A DNA stretch of 64,000 nt from Desulfosporosinus sp. HMP52 (GCF_000765145.1 NZ_JMGA01000019.1:1-64000); one strand, 5' to 3'; shown: positions 36,199 to 45,702, counted from the stretch's first letter. A program made the numbers and translations. Notes: generated by a model not told the origin, from the sequence alone.

Positions 36199-37431
36199 AT
36201 GGCGCATAAGAGTATTTTAGTGGTCGGAGGAGGAGTGAGCGGACTTACAGCCGCTATTGAAGCTTCCGAGGCAGGAAGCGAAGTTTATCTGGTTGAACAG
36301 AAATCCTACCTAGGTGGTAGAGTGGCCCAGATGAATCAGTACTTTCCTAAGCTGTGCCCACCGAACTGCGGGCTGGAGATTAATTTTAAACGGATTAAGC
36401 AAAATCCCCGCATCAAATTCTTCACTTTGTCAGAAATCGAAAAGATTGATGGAGTAGAAGGAGACTATACTGTAACTGTTAAGTCAAATCCTCGTTATGT
36501 GAATCATAATTGTACTGCATGTGGCAAATGTACAGAGGCATGTCCGGCAGAGCGGGCTAATGAGTTTAATTATGGAATGGGTAAAACAAAGGCTATTTAT
36601 AACGCTCACGAGTTTGCATTCCCAATGAAGTATGTGATTGATGGATCAGCTTGTTTGGGAGCAGAATGTGGGAAATGTGTTGCTGCCTGTGAATATGGCG
36701 CTATTGAATTAGATATGTCGGCTAAAAGCTTTAATTTAAATGTTGGAGCAATCGTGTGGGCTACCGGTTGGGAACCCTATGATGCTAAAAAGGTAGACTA
36801 TTACGGTTTTGGACGTCATCAAAATGTTATCACAAACGTTATGATGGAAAGATTGGCTGCTTCCAATGGTCCTACCGCGGGAAAAATCCTTCGTCCATCT
36901 GACGGAAAAGAAGTAAAAACCATTGCTTTTGTTCAGTGTGCAGGATCCCGAGATGAAAATCATCTTCCTTATTGTTCAGGAGTTTGTTGTATGGCTTCGC
37001 TTAAACAAGCAACCTACGTAAAATCCGCCAGCCCAGATGCAAAAGTCTATATGTTTTATATAGATGTTAGAGCGATGGGAAAGCACGAAGATTTTTATAC
37101 AAAAGTCCAAGATGATATAAACATGATAAAAGGAAAAGTTGGCGAGATTTCAGAAGATCCTGAGACGAAGGATTTAATCGTCCAAGTTGAAAACCAATTA
37201 ACTGGTGAAATCATGAAGGAAACCGTTGATATGGTTGTACTAGCGACAGGTATGGCGCCATCTACCTCGAGTGCACTCGATACAATATCCTATGATGAGG
37301 ATGGCTTTATTGTTTCCCAACCAGGAATTTTCGGTGCAGGATGCGCTAAGAAGCCTTTGGATGTTTCCTCATCGGTAAAAGATTCTACATCTGCAGCGCT
37401 TAAGGCCATTCAATCTACGGTGAGGAGGTAG
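36199..37431 (+). CDS. qmoA: Quinone-interacting oxidoreductase subunit QmoA
   Basis: A 410-residue HdrA-like flavoprotein: FAD Rossmann motif VGGGVSGLTAA at the N-terminus, a 4Fe-4S motif CTACGKCTEACP (about 105-116), a further Cys group CLGAECGKCVAAC (~152) and CAGSRDENHLPYCSGVCC (~245). QmoA passes electrons toward APS reductase in sulfate reducers. ATG 36199 follows AAGGGAGG; upstream in-frame codons are not preceded by a site. qmoB starts four bases after its stop. Confidence 0.92.
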   Translation: MAHKSILVVGGGVSGLTAAIEASEAGSEVYLVEQKSYLGGRVAQMNQYFPKLCPPNCGLEINFKRIKQNPRIKFFTLSEIEKIDGVEGDYTVTVKSNPRYVNHNCTACGKCTEACPAERANEFNYGMGKTKAIYNAHEFAFPMKYVIDGSACLGAECGKCVAACEYGAIELDMSAKSFNLNVGAIVWATGWEPYDAKKVDYYGFGRHQNVITNVMMERLAASNGPTAGKILRPSDGKEVKTIAFVQCAGSRDENHLPYCSGVCCMASLKQATYVKSASPDAKVYMFYIDVRAMGKHEDFYTKVQDDINMIKGKVGEISEDPETKDLIVQVENQLTGEIMKETVDMVVLATGMAPSTSSALDTISYDEDGFIVSQPGIFGAGCAKKPLDVSSSVKDSTSAALKAIQSTVRR

Positions 37432-37435
37432 CCCA

Positions 37436-39652
37436 ATGGTTAAAAAAACAGGTGTTTATATCTGTACTGGATGTAGTCTAGGAGAATCTCTGGAAATAGA
37501 GAGCCTGTCCAAGGTTGCTACCAAGGAAGGCAAGGTTCCTGTATGTAAGACCCACCCCTTTCTCTGTGGTTCTGAAGGGGTAGAGTTAATAAAGAGCGAC
37601 ATTGAGAATGAAGGCGTTAACACAATTCTTATTGCTGCTTGTTCCCCGCGTGTTAATTATGATGTTTTTGAATTTGACTCAGTTATTATGGAGAGAGTAA
37701 ATCTTCGGGAACAGGTCATCTGGAGTCAAACAGCAAACGACGAAGACACCCAGATGATGGCTGAAGATTATCTAAGAATGGGTCTTGCTAAGGTGAAGCA
37801 CATTGAATTGCCTGAACCTTATCAAGGTGTAAATATGGTTAAAACCCTATTAGTTGTTGGCGGTGGCTTGACAGGTATGACATCTGCGCTAGAAGCTGCC
37901 AAAGCAGGGTATAAGGCTGTTTTAGTTGAGAAAAGCCCAGCTCTTGGAGGCTGGATGAATAGCTTATTTAAACAAGTTCCTCGAAAAGCACCCTATACTG
38001 CACCTGAAGAGGTAGATGTTGCTGAGTTAATTAAAGAGGTTGAAGCTAATCCAGATGTTACAGTCTATACAGGTGCAGAGATTCTTGAAATAGCTGGTTC
38101 ACCAGGTATGTTCGATGCATCAATCAGCCAAAATGGTGCAACAATTTCGGAAAGAGTCGGCTCCGTCGTTCTTGCTACAGGAGCTGTGCCATATGATCCG
38201 ACAAAATTGGATTATCTTGGGTATGGTAAATATGAGAATGTAATCACTGGACTGCAAATGGAAGAAATAGCTTCTAAAGGAAAAATCCTTCGTCCGGATG
38301 GTAAAGAAGTACAAACTATTGCCTTTATCCAATGCGCAGGATCACGGGATCCTGAACACTTACCCTATTGTTCGGCAACATGTTGCGTAGAGTCCTTAAA
38401 ACAGGCTTCTTATATTAAAGAACAAAACCCGGAAGCAAATGTTTTTGTTTTCTATAAAGATATGAGAACACCGGGTCAATACGAGAGGCTCTATCAACAA
38501 GTTCAAAAAGATGGAAGTATTTTCGTCAGGGGAGAAATTAAAGGTATTACCGAAGATGGCGAAAAGAACCTGCTTATTGAAGCAACCGATGTTCTATCTG
38601 GAGCAACGATATCTACTGAAGCAGTAGATATGGTAGTTCTAGCAAATGGTATGGTTCCAACAACAGCGTTGGGAGAAGATTTCGCAGCTAAAGCTGATGC
38701 AGAGGAAGATAAGAAGGATGATGGTCCTAAGCCGGAAGTTATTCTTAAATCAAATCTCCTCAATCTCTCATATCGTCAAGGCCCTGAAATGCCTACTTTG
38801 AAATATGGATTTGCAGACTCTCACTTTATCTGCTTCCCATATGAAACTCGCCGTACCGGAATTTATGCAGCCGGTAGTGTAAGGGCTCCAATGGATGAAT
38901 TGTCTTCGATTGAAGATGCTACAGGAGCAACCTTAAAGGCAATTCAATGTATGGAATCAAGTGCCCAAGGCATGGCGGTACACCCTCGAGTAGGGGATAT
39001 GTCTTTCCCAGACTTTGCAATGTCGAGATGTACTCAATGTAAGCGTTGTACTGTAGAATGTCCTTTCGGTGCTATTAACGAAGATGATAAATTCAATCCG
39101 TTGCCAAATCCGACCCGCTGTCGCAGATGCGGAATCTGTATGGGCGCATGTCCTGAACGGATTATTACCTTTAAGAACTACTCTGTTCCTATGATTGGTA
39201 ATCTGATTAAGTCAATCGAAGTTCCTGATGAAGATGAAGAAAAACCAAGAATCCTGATTTTTGCTTGTGAAAATGATGCTTACCCCGCTTTAGATATGGC
39301 TGGTATTAATCGGCTTAAGTATAATGCATGGGTTCGTGTTATCCCTCTAAGATGTTTAGGCTCATTGAGTTTGGTTTGGATAGCTGATTCGATGTCAGCT
39401 GGCATCGATGGAATCTACCTATTGGGCTGCAAGCATGGTGATGATTATCAGTGTCACTTCATCAAAGGAAGCGAGTTGGCCGAGATCAGATTATCCAAAG
39501 TGTCGGAAACCTTAGACAGACTGGATCTGGACTCTGAACGAGTGCGAATGGATCAAATCTCCATCACGGATTACGACAAAATACCTGCTATGTTAGATGA
39601 CTTCGCCGCAAAACTAGAGGAACTAGGCCCCAACCCATACAAAGGGTTCTAA
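37436..39652 (+). CDS. qmoB: Quinone-interacting oxidoreductase subunit QmoB
   Basis: A 738-residue HdrA/MvhD-like protein. It has an N-terminal Cys-containing region (CTGCSLG, CSPR), FAD motif VVGGGLTGMTSA (~139), CAGSRDPEHLPYCSATCC (~300), two 4Fe-4S clusters CTQCKRCTVECP and CRRCGICMGACP (531 and 561), then an MvhD-like domain (about 600-715, LIFACENDAYPA, LLGCKHGDDYQC). It pairs with QmoA in electron transfer between the quinone pool or soluble carriers and AprAB. It has no transmembrane helices. Confidence 0.92.
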   Translation: MVKKTGVYICTGCSLGESLEIESLSKVATKEGKVPVCKTHPFLCGSEGVELIKSDIENEGVNTILIAACSPRVNYDVFEFDSVIMERVNLREQVIWSQTANDEDTQMMAEDYLRMGLAKVKHIELPEPYQGVNMVKTLLVVGGGLTGMTSALEAAKAGYKAVLVEKSPALGGWMNSLFKQVPRKAPYTAPEEVDVAELIKEVEANPDVTVYTGAEILEIAGSPGMFDASISQNGATISERVGSVVLATGAVPYDPTKLDYLGYGKYENVITGLQMEEIASKGKILRPDGKEVQTIAFIQCAGSRDPEHLPYCSATCCVESLKQASYIKEQNPEANVFVFYKDMRTPGQYERLYQQVQKDGSIFVRGEIKGITEDGEKNLLIEATDVLSGATISTEAVDMVVLANGMVPTTALGEDFAAKADAEEDKKDDGPKPEVILKSNLLNLSYRQGPEMPTLKYGFADSHFICFPYETRRTGIYAAGSVRAPMDELSSIEDATGATLKAIQCMESSAQGMAVHPRVGDMSFPDFAMSRCTQCKRCTVECPFGAINEDDKFNPLPNPTRCRRCGICMGACPERIITFKNYSVPMIGNLIKSIEVPDEDEEKPRILIFACENDAYPALDMAGINRLKYNAWVRVIPLRCLGSLSLVWIADSMSAGIDGIYLLGCKHGDDYQCHFIKGSELAEIRLSKVSETLDRLDLDSERVRMDQISITDYDKIPAMLDDFAAKLEELGPNPYKGF

Positions 39653-39668
39653 GTGGATCTAAGGTTAG

Positions 39669-39706
39669 GGGGACAAACTTCCTATTCAGGTAGAAAGAAT
39701 GTCCCC
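39669..39706 (+). other. Stem-loop between qmoB and the hdrD-like gene
   Basis: GGGGACA (39669-39675) pairs with TGTCCCC (39700-39706); no U-tract follows. It may adjust transcript levels between the Qmo genes and the Hdr-like gene. Confidence 0.5.
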
Positions 39707-39730
39707 ATAAGATAGCAAAGGAGCAGTATT

Positions 39731-40900
39731 ATGGATGAAATAAAAGAAGTATCTCTGGAGATGAGAGAATATATTATTTCTTCAGGAGCCGAAACGCTCA
39801 ACTGGTGTATGCAGTGCGGTCTCTGCACCAATCTATGTCCATACCGACAGGTTCCCGGTGAGCTTAGCGAAGTATTTAATATTCGTAAAATGCAACGACA
39901 AGGACAACTCGGCTTGGAAGGTTTCGATGATGAAGAAGTTCTTTTTGCCTGTGTCACTTGTGGCATGTGTCAAACAAATTGTCCGAGAAGTGTTGAGATT
40001 ATTAAAAACGTACGCTCAATGCGTAATACGATTGTAGGTGCCGGCATCTTGCCGAGTCACTTAAGACCTGTAGCAGGAAGTCTTCATGCCAATGGCAATC
40101 CTTGGGCCGGACCTCGTGAGAAGAGAGCTGACTGGCTAGAAGGCTTGAATGTTCCAGAATTTACAGAAGGCACGGAATATCTGCTTTATGTATGCTGCAC
40201 ATCCTGTTACGACACGCGCAGCCAAAAGATTGCTAAAAGTGTTGTCAAACTTCTCCAACAAGCTGGAGTTAGCTTCGGGGTCTTAACAGCTGAAGAGAGT
40301 TGTTGTGGTGAAACTATCCGTAAAATCGGAGATGAAGAACTTTTCGCTAAATTAGCTGAATCTAACATCAAGTTGTTTAATGGAAAAGGTGTTAAGAAAA
40401 TCATTACAACATCTCCACACTGCCTGTACTCCTTTAAACAAGATTATCCAGAGCTTGGTGGAGAGTACGAAGTAATGCACTATTCTGAGCTCCTTAGTGA
40501 ACTCTTGAAAGAAGGAAAGCTTTCCTTACCAGGGGAAATTGCAAAAAAAGTAACATTCCACGATCCGTGTTACTTAGGACGACACAATTTAGTCTATGAC
40601 GCACCACGTGAGTTGCTTCAAGCAGTTCCAGGGGCTGAGCTTGTTGAATTAGATCGAACTAAGAATAAGAGCCTTTGCTGTTCAGGCGGCGGCGGACGGA
40701 TTTGGGCCGAAGTACCCTTTGGTGAGCGCTTCGGAGAATTACGGATAAATGATGCAGTGAAGCAAAATGCTGATGTCATAGTCACTGCTTGCCCATACTG
40801 TATTACAATGTTAGATGATGCTTGCGCAGGACTAGAAAAGAATGACGTGTTAAAAGTAATGGAGATGTCAGAATTTCTCTGCGAGTCCCTTGAAAAATAA
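39731..40900 (+). CDS. Soluble HdrD-like (HdrCB fusion) protein replacing QmoC
   Basis: A 389-residue iron-sulfur protein: two ferredoxin-type 4Fe-4S motifs (Cys26/29/32/36 and Cys74/77/80/84) followed by two CCG domains (CCTSCYD...ESCCGE, and DPCYLGRH...CCSGGGG...CPYC). This is an HdrC-HdrB fusion as in HdrD. It has no membrane helices, unlike QmoC of Gram-negative sulfate reducers. Gram-positive sulfate reducers are known to have QmoAB with HdrBC-type partners instead of QmoC, which raises the question of how electrons from menaquinol reach APS reductase. It lies between qmoB and sat. Confidence 0.88.
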   Translation: MDEIKEVSLEMREYIISSGAETLNWCMQCGLCTNLCPYRQVPGELSEVFNIRKMQRQGQLGLEGFDDEEVLFACVTCGMCQTNCPRSVEIIKNVRSMRNTIVGAGILPSHLRPVAGSLHANGNPWAGPREKRADWLEGLNVPEFTEGTEYLLYVCCTSCYDTRSQKIAKSVVKLLQQAGVSFGVLTAEESCCGETIRKIGDEELFAKLAESNIKLFNGKGVKKIITTSPHCLYSFKQDYPELGGEYEVMHYSELLSELLKEGKLSLPGEIAKKVTFHDPCYLGRHNLVYDAPRELLQAVPGAELVELDRTKNKSLCCSGGGGRIWAEVPFGERFGELRINDAVKQNADVIVTACPYCITMLDDACAGLEKNDVLKVMEMSEFLCESLEK

Positions 40901-40946
40901 TAAGGGTCAATGTTGACAAAGGGTTTGTGCTTGAGTCTAGATGTTG

Positions 40947-41002
40947 AGCTAACCTCATATCAAAGATGTTCTTTACTTAGAATTCAAGTTATGAGGTTAG
41001 CT
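40947..41002. other. Long-loop inverted repeat upstream of sat
   Basis: AGCTAACCTCATA (40947-40959) and TATGAGGTTAGCT (40990-41002) are perfect complements around a 30-base loop. It may terminate or insulate the qmo transcript from sat, or form a hairpin in the sat promoter region. Confidence 0.6.
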
Positions 41003-41170
41003 AACTGATATGGTGAAAAAAGTATCAAACGTTAGTGAAAGGGGGGATGCCAGAAACGCTGTTTATATAGTATCCTTCCGACAGAAATGATGTTGGCTGT
41101 GTGCATCATAAACACTAGTTTCTGCAGTATACTCACATTCATTATAAAAAAATTTGAGGAGGATTGTACT

Positions 41171-42337
41171 ATGTCAAAACTAGTACCACCCCATGGTGGA
41201 AAGTTAACACCTGTATTGCTCCCTGAATCACAAAGAGCTGATGCATTAGCAAAAGCAAAAACCTTACCAGTGGTTCGCATGTCTTCAAGAGAAACATCTG
41301 ACCTTTTAATGATCGGGATGGGGGCATTCAGCCCACTAACAGGATTCATGGACAAAGCCAATTATGAAAGTGTTGTAAACACAAAACACTTAACCAATGG
41401 CTTAGCATGGCCTCTCCCAATTACATTGTCAGTTACTCCTGAACAAGCTGAAACTATCAAAATTGGTATGGAATTGGCTTTAGTTGATGATGAAACTGAT
41501 ACGTATTGCGGTATCTTAACAGTGAACGATAAATATGAGTATGACAAAGTTAAAGAGTGCAACGCTGTATTCTTTACAGATGACGCAGCACATGACGGCG
41601 TTAAAAAAGTTATGTCTCAAGGAGATATCAACATCGGCGGTGAGTTGGTAACCTTTAGCCAACTGGGATACGCTTCAAAATATGGTGACTACTATGCTAC
41701 TCCTGAACAAACCAGAAAAATCTTTGATGAAAAGGGCTGGGCAACTGTAGCAGCTTTCCAAACCCGGAATCCTTTACATCGTTCACATGAGTTCCTCTGC
41801 AAAATGGGAAATGAAGTTTGCGATGGACTATTCATACATCCTATCGTAGGAAAACTCAAAGAGGGAGATATTCCTGCTGAAACTCGCTTAGAGTGCTACG
41901 AAGTTCTTTTGAAAAATTATTTCAATGAGAAAAATGCTGTGATGAAAGTTTATCCTATGGAAATGCGTTATGCAGGACCAAGCGAAGCTATCCTCCATGC
42001 TATTTTCCGTCAAAACTTTGGCTGCAGCCACATCCTTGTTGGCCGTGACCATGCTGGCGTTGGCGATTACTACACAGCTTATCAAGCTCAAGAAATCTTT
42101 GATACCTTTAAGCCAGGCGAAATCCTTTGCCAACCTCTTAAAGTAACAGCTGCTATGTACTGCAATAAGTGCGAAGGCATGACTACTGAAAAAACTTGCC
42201 CACATGGCAAAGAAGATCATCTGAAAATTAGCGGAACTAAGCTGAGAGCTATGTTAGCTGCCGGCGAAGTACCACCTAGCAATTTCAGCCGTAAAGAAGT
42301 ACTTGAAATTCTGCTCAAATATTACTCCTCAAAGTAA
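41171..42337 (+). CDS. sat: Dissimilatory sulfate adenylyltransferase
   Basis: A 388-residue ATP sulfurylase, making APS and pyrophosphate from sulfate and ATP, the first step of sulfate reduction. Motifs: sulfate/ATP site QTRNPLHRSHEFL, GRDHAGVGDYY, and ISGTKLRAML. A C-terminal Cys-rich zinc-binding unit CNKCEGMTTEKTCPH is typical of dissimilatory Sat. ATG 41171 has GAGGAGG about nine bases upstream. A hairpin separates it from aprB. Confidence 0.95.
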   Translation: MSKLVPPHGGKLTPVLLPESQRADALAKAKTLPVVRMSSRETSDLLMIGMGAFSPLTGFMDKANYESVVNTKHLTNGLAWPLPITLSVTPEQAETIKIGMELALVDDETDTYCGILTVNDKYEYDKVKECNAVFFTDDAAHDGVKKVMSQGDINIGGELVTFSQLGYASKYGDYYATPEQTRKIFDEKGWATVAAFQTRNPLHRSHEFLCKMGNEVCDGLFIHPIVGKLKEGDIPAETRLECYEVLLKNYFNEKNAVMKVYPMEMRYAGPSEAILHAIFRQNFGCSHILVGRDHAGVGDYYTAYQAQEIFDTFKPGEILCQPLKVTAAMYCNKCEGMTTEKTCPHGKEDHLKISGTKLRAMLAAGEVPPSNFSRKEVLEILLKYYSSK

Positions 42338-42355
42338 GCTAACCATTGGTTGAAG

Positions 42356-42390
42356 ACTAAACTAAAGAATCCTAAGTTCTTTAGTTTAGT
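42356..42390 (+). promoter_or_regulatory. 14-bp perfect hairpin between sat and aprB
   Basis: ACTAAACTAAAGAA (42356-42369) pairs perfectly with 42377-42390 around loop TCCTAAG. It lies 34 bases before the aprB start. With only a short T stretch after it, it may be an RNA processing or stability element setting the sat to apr ratio rather than a full terminator. Confidence 0.65.
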
Positions 42391-42423
42391 TTCAAAAATA
42401 TATGAATGATGGAGGTAAAACGA

Positions 42424-42861
42424 ATGCCAAGTTTTGTAATTGCAGAAAAATGTGACGGATGTAAAGGGCAAGACAAAACAGCTTGCATGTATGCATGCCC
42501 CAATGACCTTATGTTGTTAGACAAAGAGAAAATGAAGGCTGTAAACCTTGACCCTTCCCAATGCTGGGAGTGCCTATGCTGTGTTAAGGCTTGCCCACAA
42601 CAAGCAATGGATCTTCGTGGTTATGCAGACTTTGTTCCACTAGGCGCCTCATGTGTACCTCTTCGTAGCTCTGACAGCATTATGTGGACTGTTAAATTCC
42701 GTAACGGCATGACCAAACGCTTCAAATTCCCGATTCGTACAACCGAAGAAGGTTCCGCAGTACCTGATGGCGGTTATGAAGTGACCACAGACATCGACAG
42801 CATCGAACTGTATACCGAACCAGCTTCAAATCATATGCCGATCTGGACTGTTAAGAAGTAA
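42424..42861 (+). CDS. aprB: APS reductase beta subunit
   Basis: A 145-residue ferredoxin-like subunit with two 4Fe-4S motifs (CDGCKGQDKTACMYACP and CWECLCCVKACP) and a C-terminal tail that wraps around AprA. It relays electrons to the FAD of AprA. ATG 42424 follows GGAGG. aprA begins 38 bases after its stop. Confidence 0.95.
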   Translation: MPSFVIAEKCDGCKGQDKTACMYACPNDLMLLDKEKMKAVNLDPSQCWECLCCVKACPQQAMDLRGYADFVPLGASCVPLRSSDSIMWTVKFRNGMTKRFKFPIRTTEEGSAVPDGGYEVTTDIDSIELYTEPASNHMPIWTVKK

Positions 42862-42899
42862 GCTCTTGTAAAAGGGAATAAATAGGGAGGTTAAAATCA

Positions 42900-44792
42900 A
42901 TGCCAATGAACTTTGAAACAGTAGAAGTAACAACCGACCTTCTGATCATCGGAGGCGGAATGGGATCCTGTGGTGCTGCAGTAGAAGCAGCATACTGGGG
43001 CAAAAAACATGGAATTAAAGTAACCTTAGTTGATAAAGCATCAATGCCACGTTCCGGTGCAGTCGGAATGGGATTGTCCGCTATTAACTTATATGTTGGT
43101 CTTGCTGAAGGTAAAAACACAGTTGAAGATTATGTTAGATACGTTAAAGGCGACTTAATGGGTATTGCTCGTGATGACTTGGTCGCTAACATCGCCCGCC
43201 ACGTTGACAGCTCCGTTCACCTCTTTGAAAAATGGGGTCTCCCATTATGGAAAGACGAAAATGGCGGATATGTTCACGAAGGTAAATGGCAATTAATGAT
43301 CAGCGGTGAGTCCTATAAGGTTATCGTTGCTGAAGCTGCTAAAAATGCTTTAGGCGAAGAAAACATTTATGAGAGAGTTTTCATTACCGAACCACTCATG
43401 AAAGATGGCAAATGCGTTGGAGCTGTCGGATTCAGTGTTCGTGAAAACAAAATCTATGTCTTCAAAGCAAAAGCTACATTATGTGCAATGGGTGGAACCG
43501 TCGGTGTCTTCAAACCAAAATCCACTGGTGAAGGTGCTGGACGTTCATGGTATCCTCCTTTCTCCACAGGTTCATCTGCTTACTTCACCATGAAGGCTGG
43601 AGCAGAAATGACTTGTCAAGAAGTACGTTTCGTTCCTATCCGCTTTAAAGATGCTTATGGTCCAGTAGGAGCTTGGTTCTTACTATTCAAATCCCGCGCT
43701 ACCAATGCACTGGGCGAAAACTATATGGAAACCCGTGCTAGCGAATTAGAAAACTGGGGCGTATTTGGTAAAATTAAGCCAATTCCTGCTAACCTCCGTA
43801 ACCATCTCGGATTATTAGACATCCAAGAAGGTAAAGGACCTCTCTTCATGCGTACTGAGGAAGCTATTGCTAACTTAGCTAAAGCTTATGAGGGTGACGA
43901 GAAAGCCTTCAAGAAGAAAATGAAAACCTTAGAGAATGAAGCTTGGGAAGACTTCCTCGATATGACAATTGCACAAGCTTTACTTTGGGCAGCTACCAAC
44001 GTAGAGCCAGAAGTAAGATCTTCCGAAATCGCTGCTACAGAGCCTTACTTCATCAGCTCTCACTCCGGTGCATCAGGTGCTTGGGTATCTGGTCCAGAAG
44101 ATCTCTCTGCTGGAACCGACTACTTCTGGGGTTATGCTAACATGACCACAGTTCCTGCACTCTTTGCTGCTGGTGACGCTACAGGAGCTTGCGCTCATAA
44201 GTTCTCATCAGGTACACACGCTGAAGGACGTATTGCAGCTAAAGCAGCTTGCAAATATATCTTAGACAACAATACCTTAATTGAGGCAGATGCTCAAGTT
44301 ATTGAAGATATCAAAGCAGCAATCATAAAACCACTTGAACTATACGAACAACACAAAGATTTCAGTACCGATCCTAGTGTTAACCCTAATTATATTGTTC
44401 CAAAGCAATTCATGTATCGTCTACAAAAAATGATGGATGAGTATGTTGGTGGAGCAAACGTGTTCTTCAATATGAACGAAGCTTCCTTAACCAGAGCAGC
44501 AGAACTGATGGAGTTCCTCAAAGAAGACTCCGAAAAATTAGCTGCAGCTGATCTTTATGAACTGTTAAGAGTTTGGGAAAACAAACACAGATTATGGCAA
44601 GCTGAGTCTCACCTCAAAGCTGTAACCTTCCGTGAAGAAACACGTTGGCCTGGATACTATATCAGAACAGACAAACCTACTCTTGATGAAGAGAACTGGC
44701 GCTGCTTCGTAAACATGAAGTGGGATCCAAATACCAATGAATGGTCAATATTCAAAAAGCCTGTTCTTGATATGTTTGGCGTATCCTTTTAA
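42900..44792 (+). CDS. aprA: APS reductase alpha subunit
   Basis: A 630-residue flavoprotein that reduces APS to sulfite and AMP. FAD motif IIGGGMGSCGAAVEAA at the N-terminus; RSGAVGMGLSAIN; substrate-site segment REETRWPGYYIRTD near the C-terminus. Length and sequence are as expected for dissimilatory AprA. GGGAGG precedes the ATG. Two stem-loops follow (44809-44841 and 44868-44906). Confidence 0.96.
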   Translation: MPMNFETVEVTTDLLIIGGGMGSCGAAVEAAYWGKKHGIKVTLVDKASMPRSGAVGMGLSAINLYVGLAEGKNTVEDYVRYVKGDLMGIARDDLVANIARHVDSSVHLFEKWGLPLWKDENGGYVHEGKWQLMISGESYKVIVAEAAKNALGEENIYERVFITEPLMKDGKCVGAVGFSVRENKIYVFKAKATLCAMGGTVGVFKPKSTGEGAGRSWYPPFSTGSSAYFTMKAGAEMTCQEVRFVPIRFKDAYGPVGAWFLLFKSRATNALGENYMETRASELENWGVFGKIKPIPANLRNHLGLLDIQEGKGPLFMRTEEAIANLAKAYEGDEKAFKKKMKTLENEAWEDFLDMTIAQALLWAATNVEPEVRSSEIAATEPYFISSHSGASGAWVSGPEDLSAGTDYFWGYANMTTVPALFAAGDATGACAHKFSSGTHAEGRIAAKAACKYILDNNTLIEADAQVIEDIKAAIIKPLELYEQHKDFSTDPSVNPNYIVPKQFMYRLQKMMDEYVGGANVFFNMNEASLTRAAELMEFLKEDSEKLAAADLYELLRVWENKHRLWQAESHLKAVTFREETRWPGYYIRTDKPTLDEENWRCFVNMKWDPNTNEWSIFKKPVLDMFGVSF

Positions 44793-44808
44793 TCCAACCA
44801 TGTAAGGT

Positions 44809-44841
44809 CAAGTAGACTAAGTAAAAATAATAGTCTATTTG
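44809..44841 (+). terminator. Stem-loop after aprA
   Basis: CAAGTAGACTA (44809-44819) pairs with TAGTCTATTTG (44831-44841) with one wobble. U-tract weak. Confidence 0.5.
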
Positions 44842-44867
44842 AAGGCTGATTTCAAGAGGGGATGGTG

Positions 44868-44906
44868 CAAATTTTCGTGATCTCTCGGAATTTTGTATCC
44901 ATTCCC
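44868..44906 (+). terminator. Second stem-loop after aprA
   Basis: GGGGATGG (44868-44875) with CCATTCCC (44899-44906), plus inner GCAAAATTTTC-type pairing with GAATTTTGT. A probable end of the sat-apr transcript. Confidence 0.5.
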
Positions 44907-45015
44907 TATTTCTTTAACACAAATATCTAAATTCTTCCTTTAAGAATTTGTGGTAATCAGTTATTATTTAATTGTAAGTGTGAAATAATATAATAATTTA
45001 AAGGAGGAAACAAAC

Positions 45016-45363
45016 ATGGATCAAATTGAGGAATTAATGCAAAAGAGTATCGAACTAGGTAAAGCGATTGCCCAATCTGATATCTATAAAGATTTCAAAA
45101 AGGCTGAGTATGATCTTTTTCAAGATGCTGAAGCTCGAAAGTTAGTAGAAGATCTTCAAAAAATGAAAAATGAACATCGCGGCAAATTAATGGCCGGGAT
45201 TGAAATTACCAAAGAAGAAGAAGAAAAAATCCAAGAATTAGAGAAAACATGCATCAGAAATCGCCAAGTTTTAGCAAGTAATCAGGCTAACACAAACTTC
45301 CAAGAGTTTATGGAGCAGATATCTGGAAATATCAAAAATGGGATAAAAAGTATCGATAAATAA
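45016..45363 (+). CDS. YlbF/YmcA family protein
   Basis: A 115-residue, all-helical protein of the YlbF family (QSDIYKDFKKAEYDLFQDAEAR, then ELEKTCIRNRQVLASNQA). In Bacillus, YlbF, YmcA and YaaT form an Fe-S complex that directs RNase Y to structured mRNAs. AAAGGAGG precedes the ATG. Directly downstream of the apr genes, whose transcripts carry stem-loops, a role in their maturation is conceivable, but the gene has its own promoter gap. Confidence 0.8.
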   Translation: MDQIEELMQKSIELGKAIAQSDIYKDFKKAEYDLFQDAEARKLVEDLQKMKNEHRGKLMAGIEITKEEEEKIQELEKTCIRNRQVLASNQANTNFQEFMEQISGNIKNGIKSIDK

Positions 45364-45487
45364 TGGCAATTGACAAATTTAATCCCTAGATTAGCTTGTC
45401 ACTAGCTTTCTACTTCGAATTCCTTAAATGGAAGTAATGTACATGAATATAACACCTAATCAGTGAAAATATATACCATAAACTAGA

Positions 45488-45550
45488 TAAAATGGCAATA
45501 CATATACGCCTTGATAATCTTCAATTGCGTATTGTGTATTGCCATTTTAG
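45488..45550. repeat. Long inverted repeat (about 21-bp arms)
   Basis: TAAAATGGCAATACATATACGC and GCGTATTGTGTATTGCCATTTTA are complementary apart from a small bulge and enclose about 17 bases. It may be a terminator for the ylbF gene or a small palindromic repeat. Confidence 0.65.
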
Positions 45551-45679
45551 ATTAACCGGATTTCCTTTCAAATCCGCAGTCACAGCAATAGGATATATTG
45601 ATTGCGGTAATATTGACTTGATATACTATCAATGCTAATCTACAAATAATAGGAAGTTAAACGTATCTTATGAAATAGC

Positions 45680-45702
45680 TTGTGCAATTTATAACGTTTG
45701 AC
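45680..45702. promoter_or_regulatory. Second copy of the qmoA/sulP shared box
   Basis: Matches 35950-35972 at 20 of 23 bases. It lies about 430 bases upstream of the SulP start at 46135. Confidence 0.45.
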
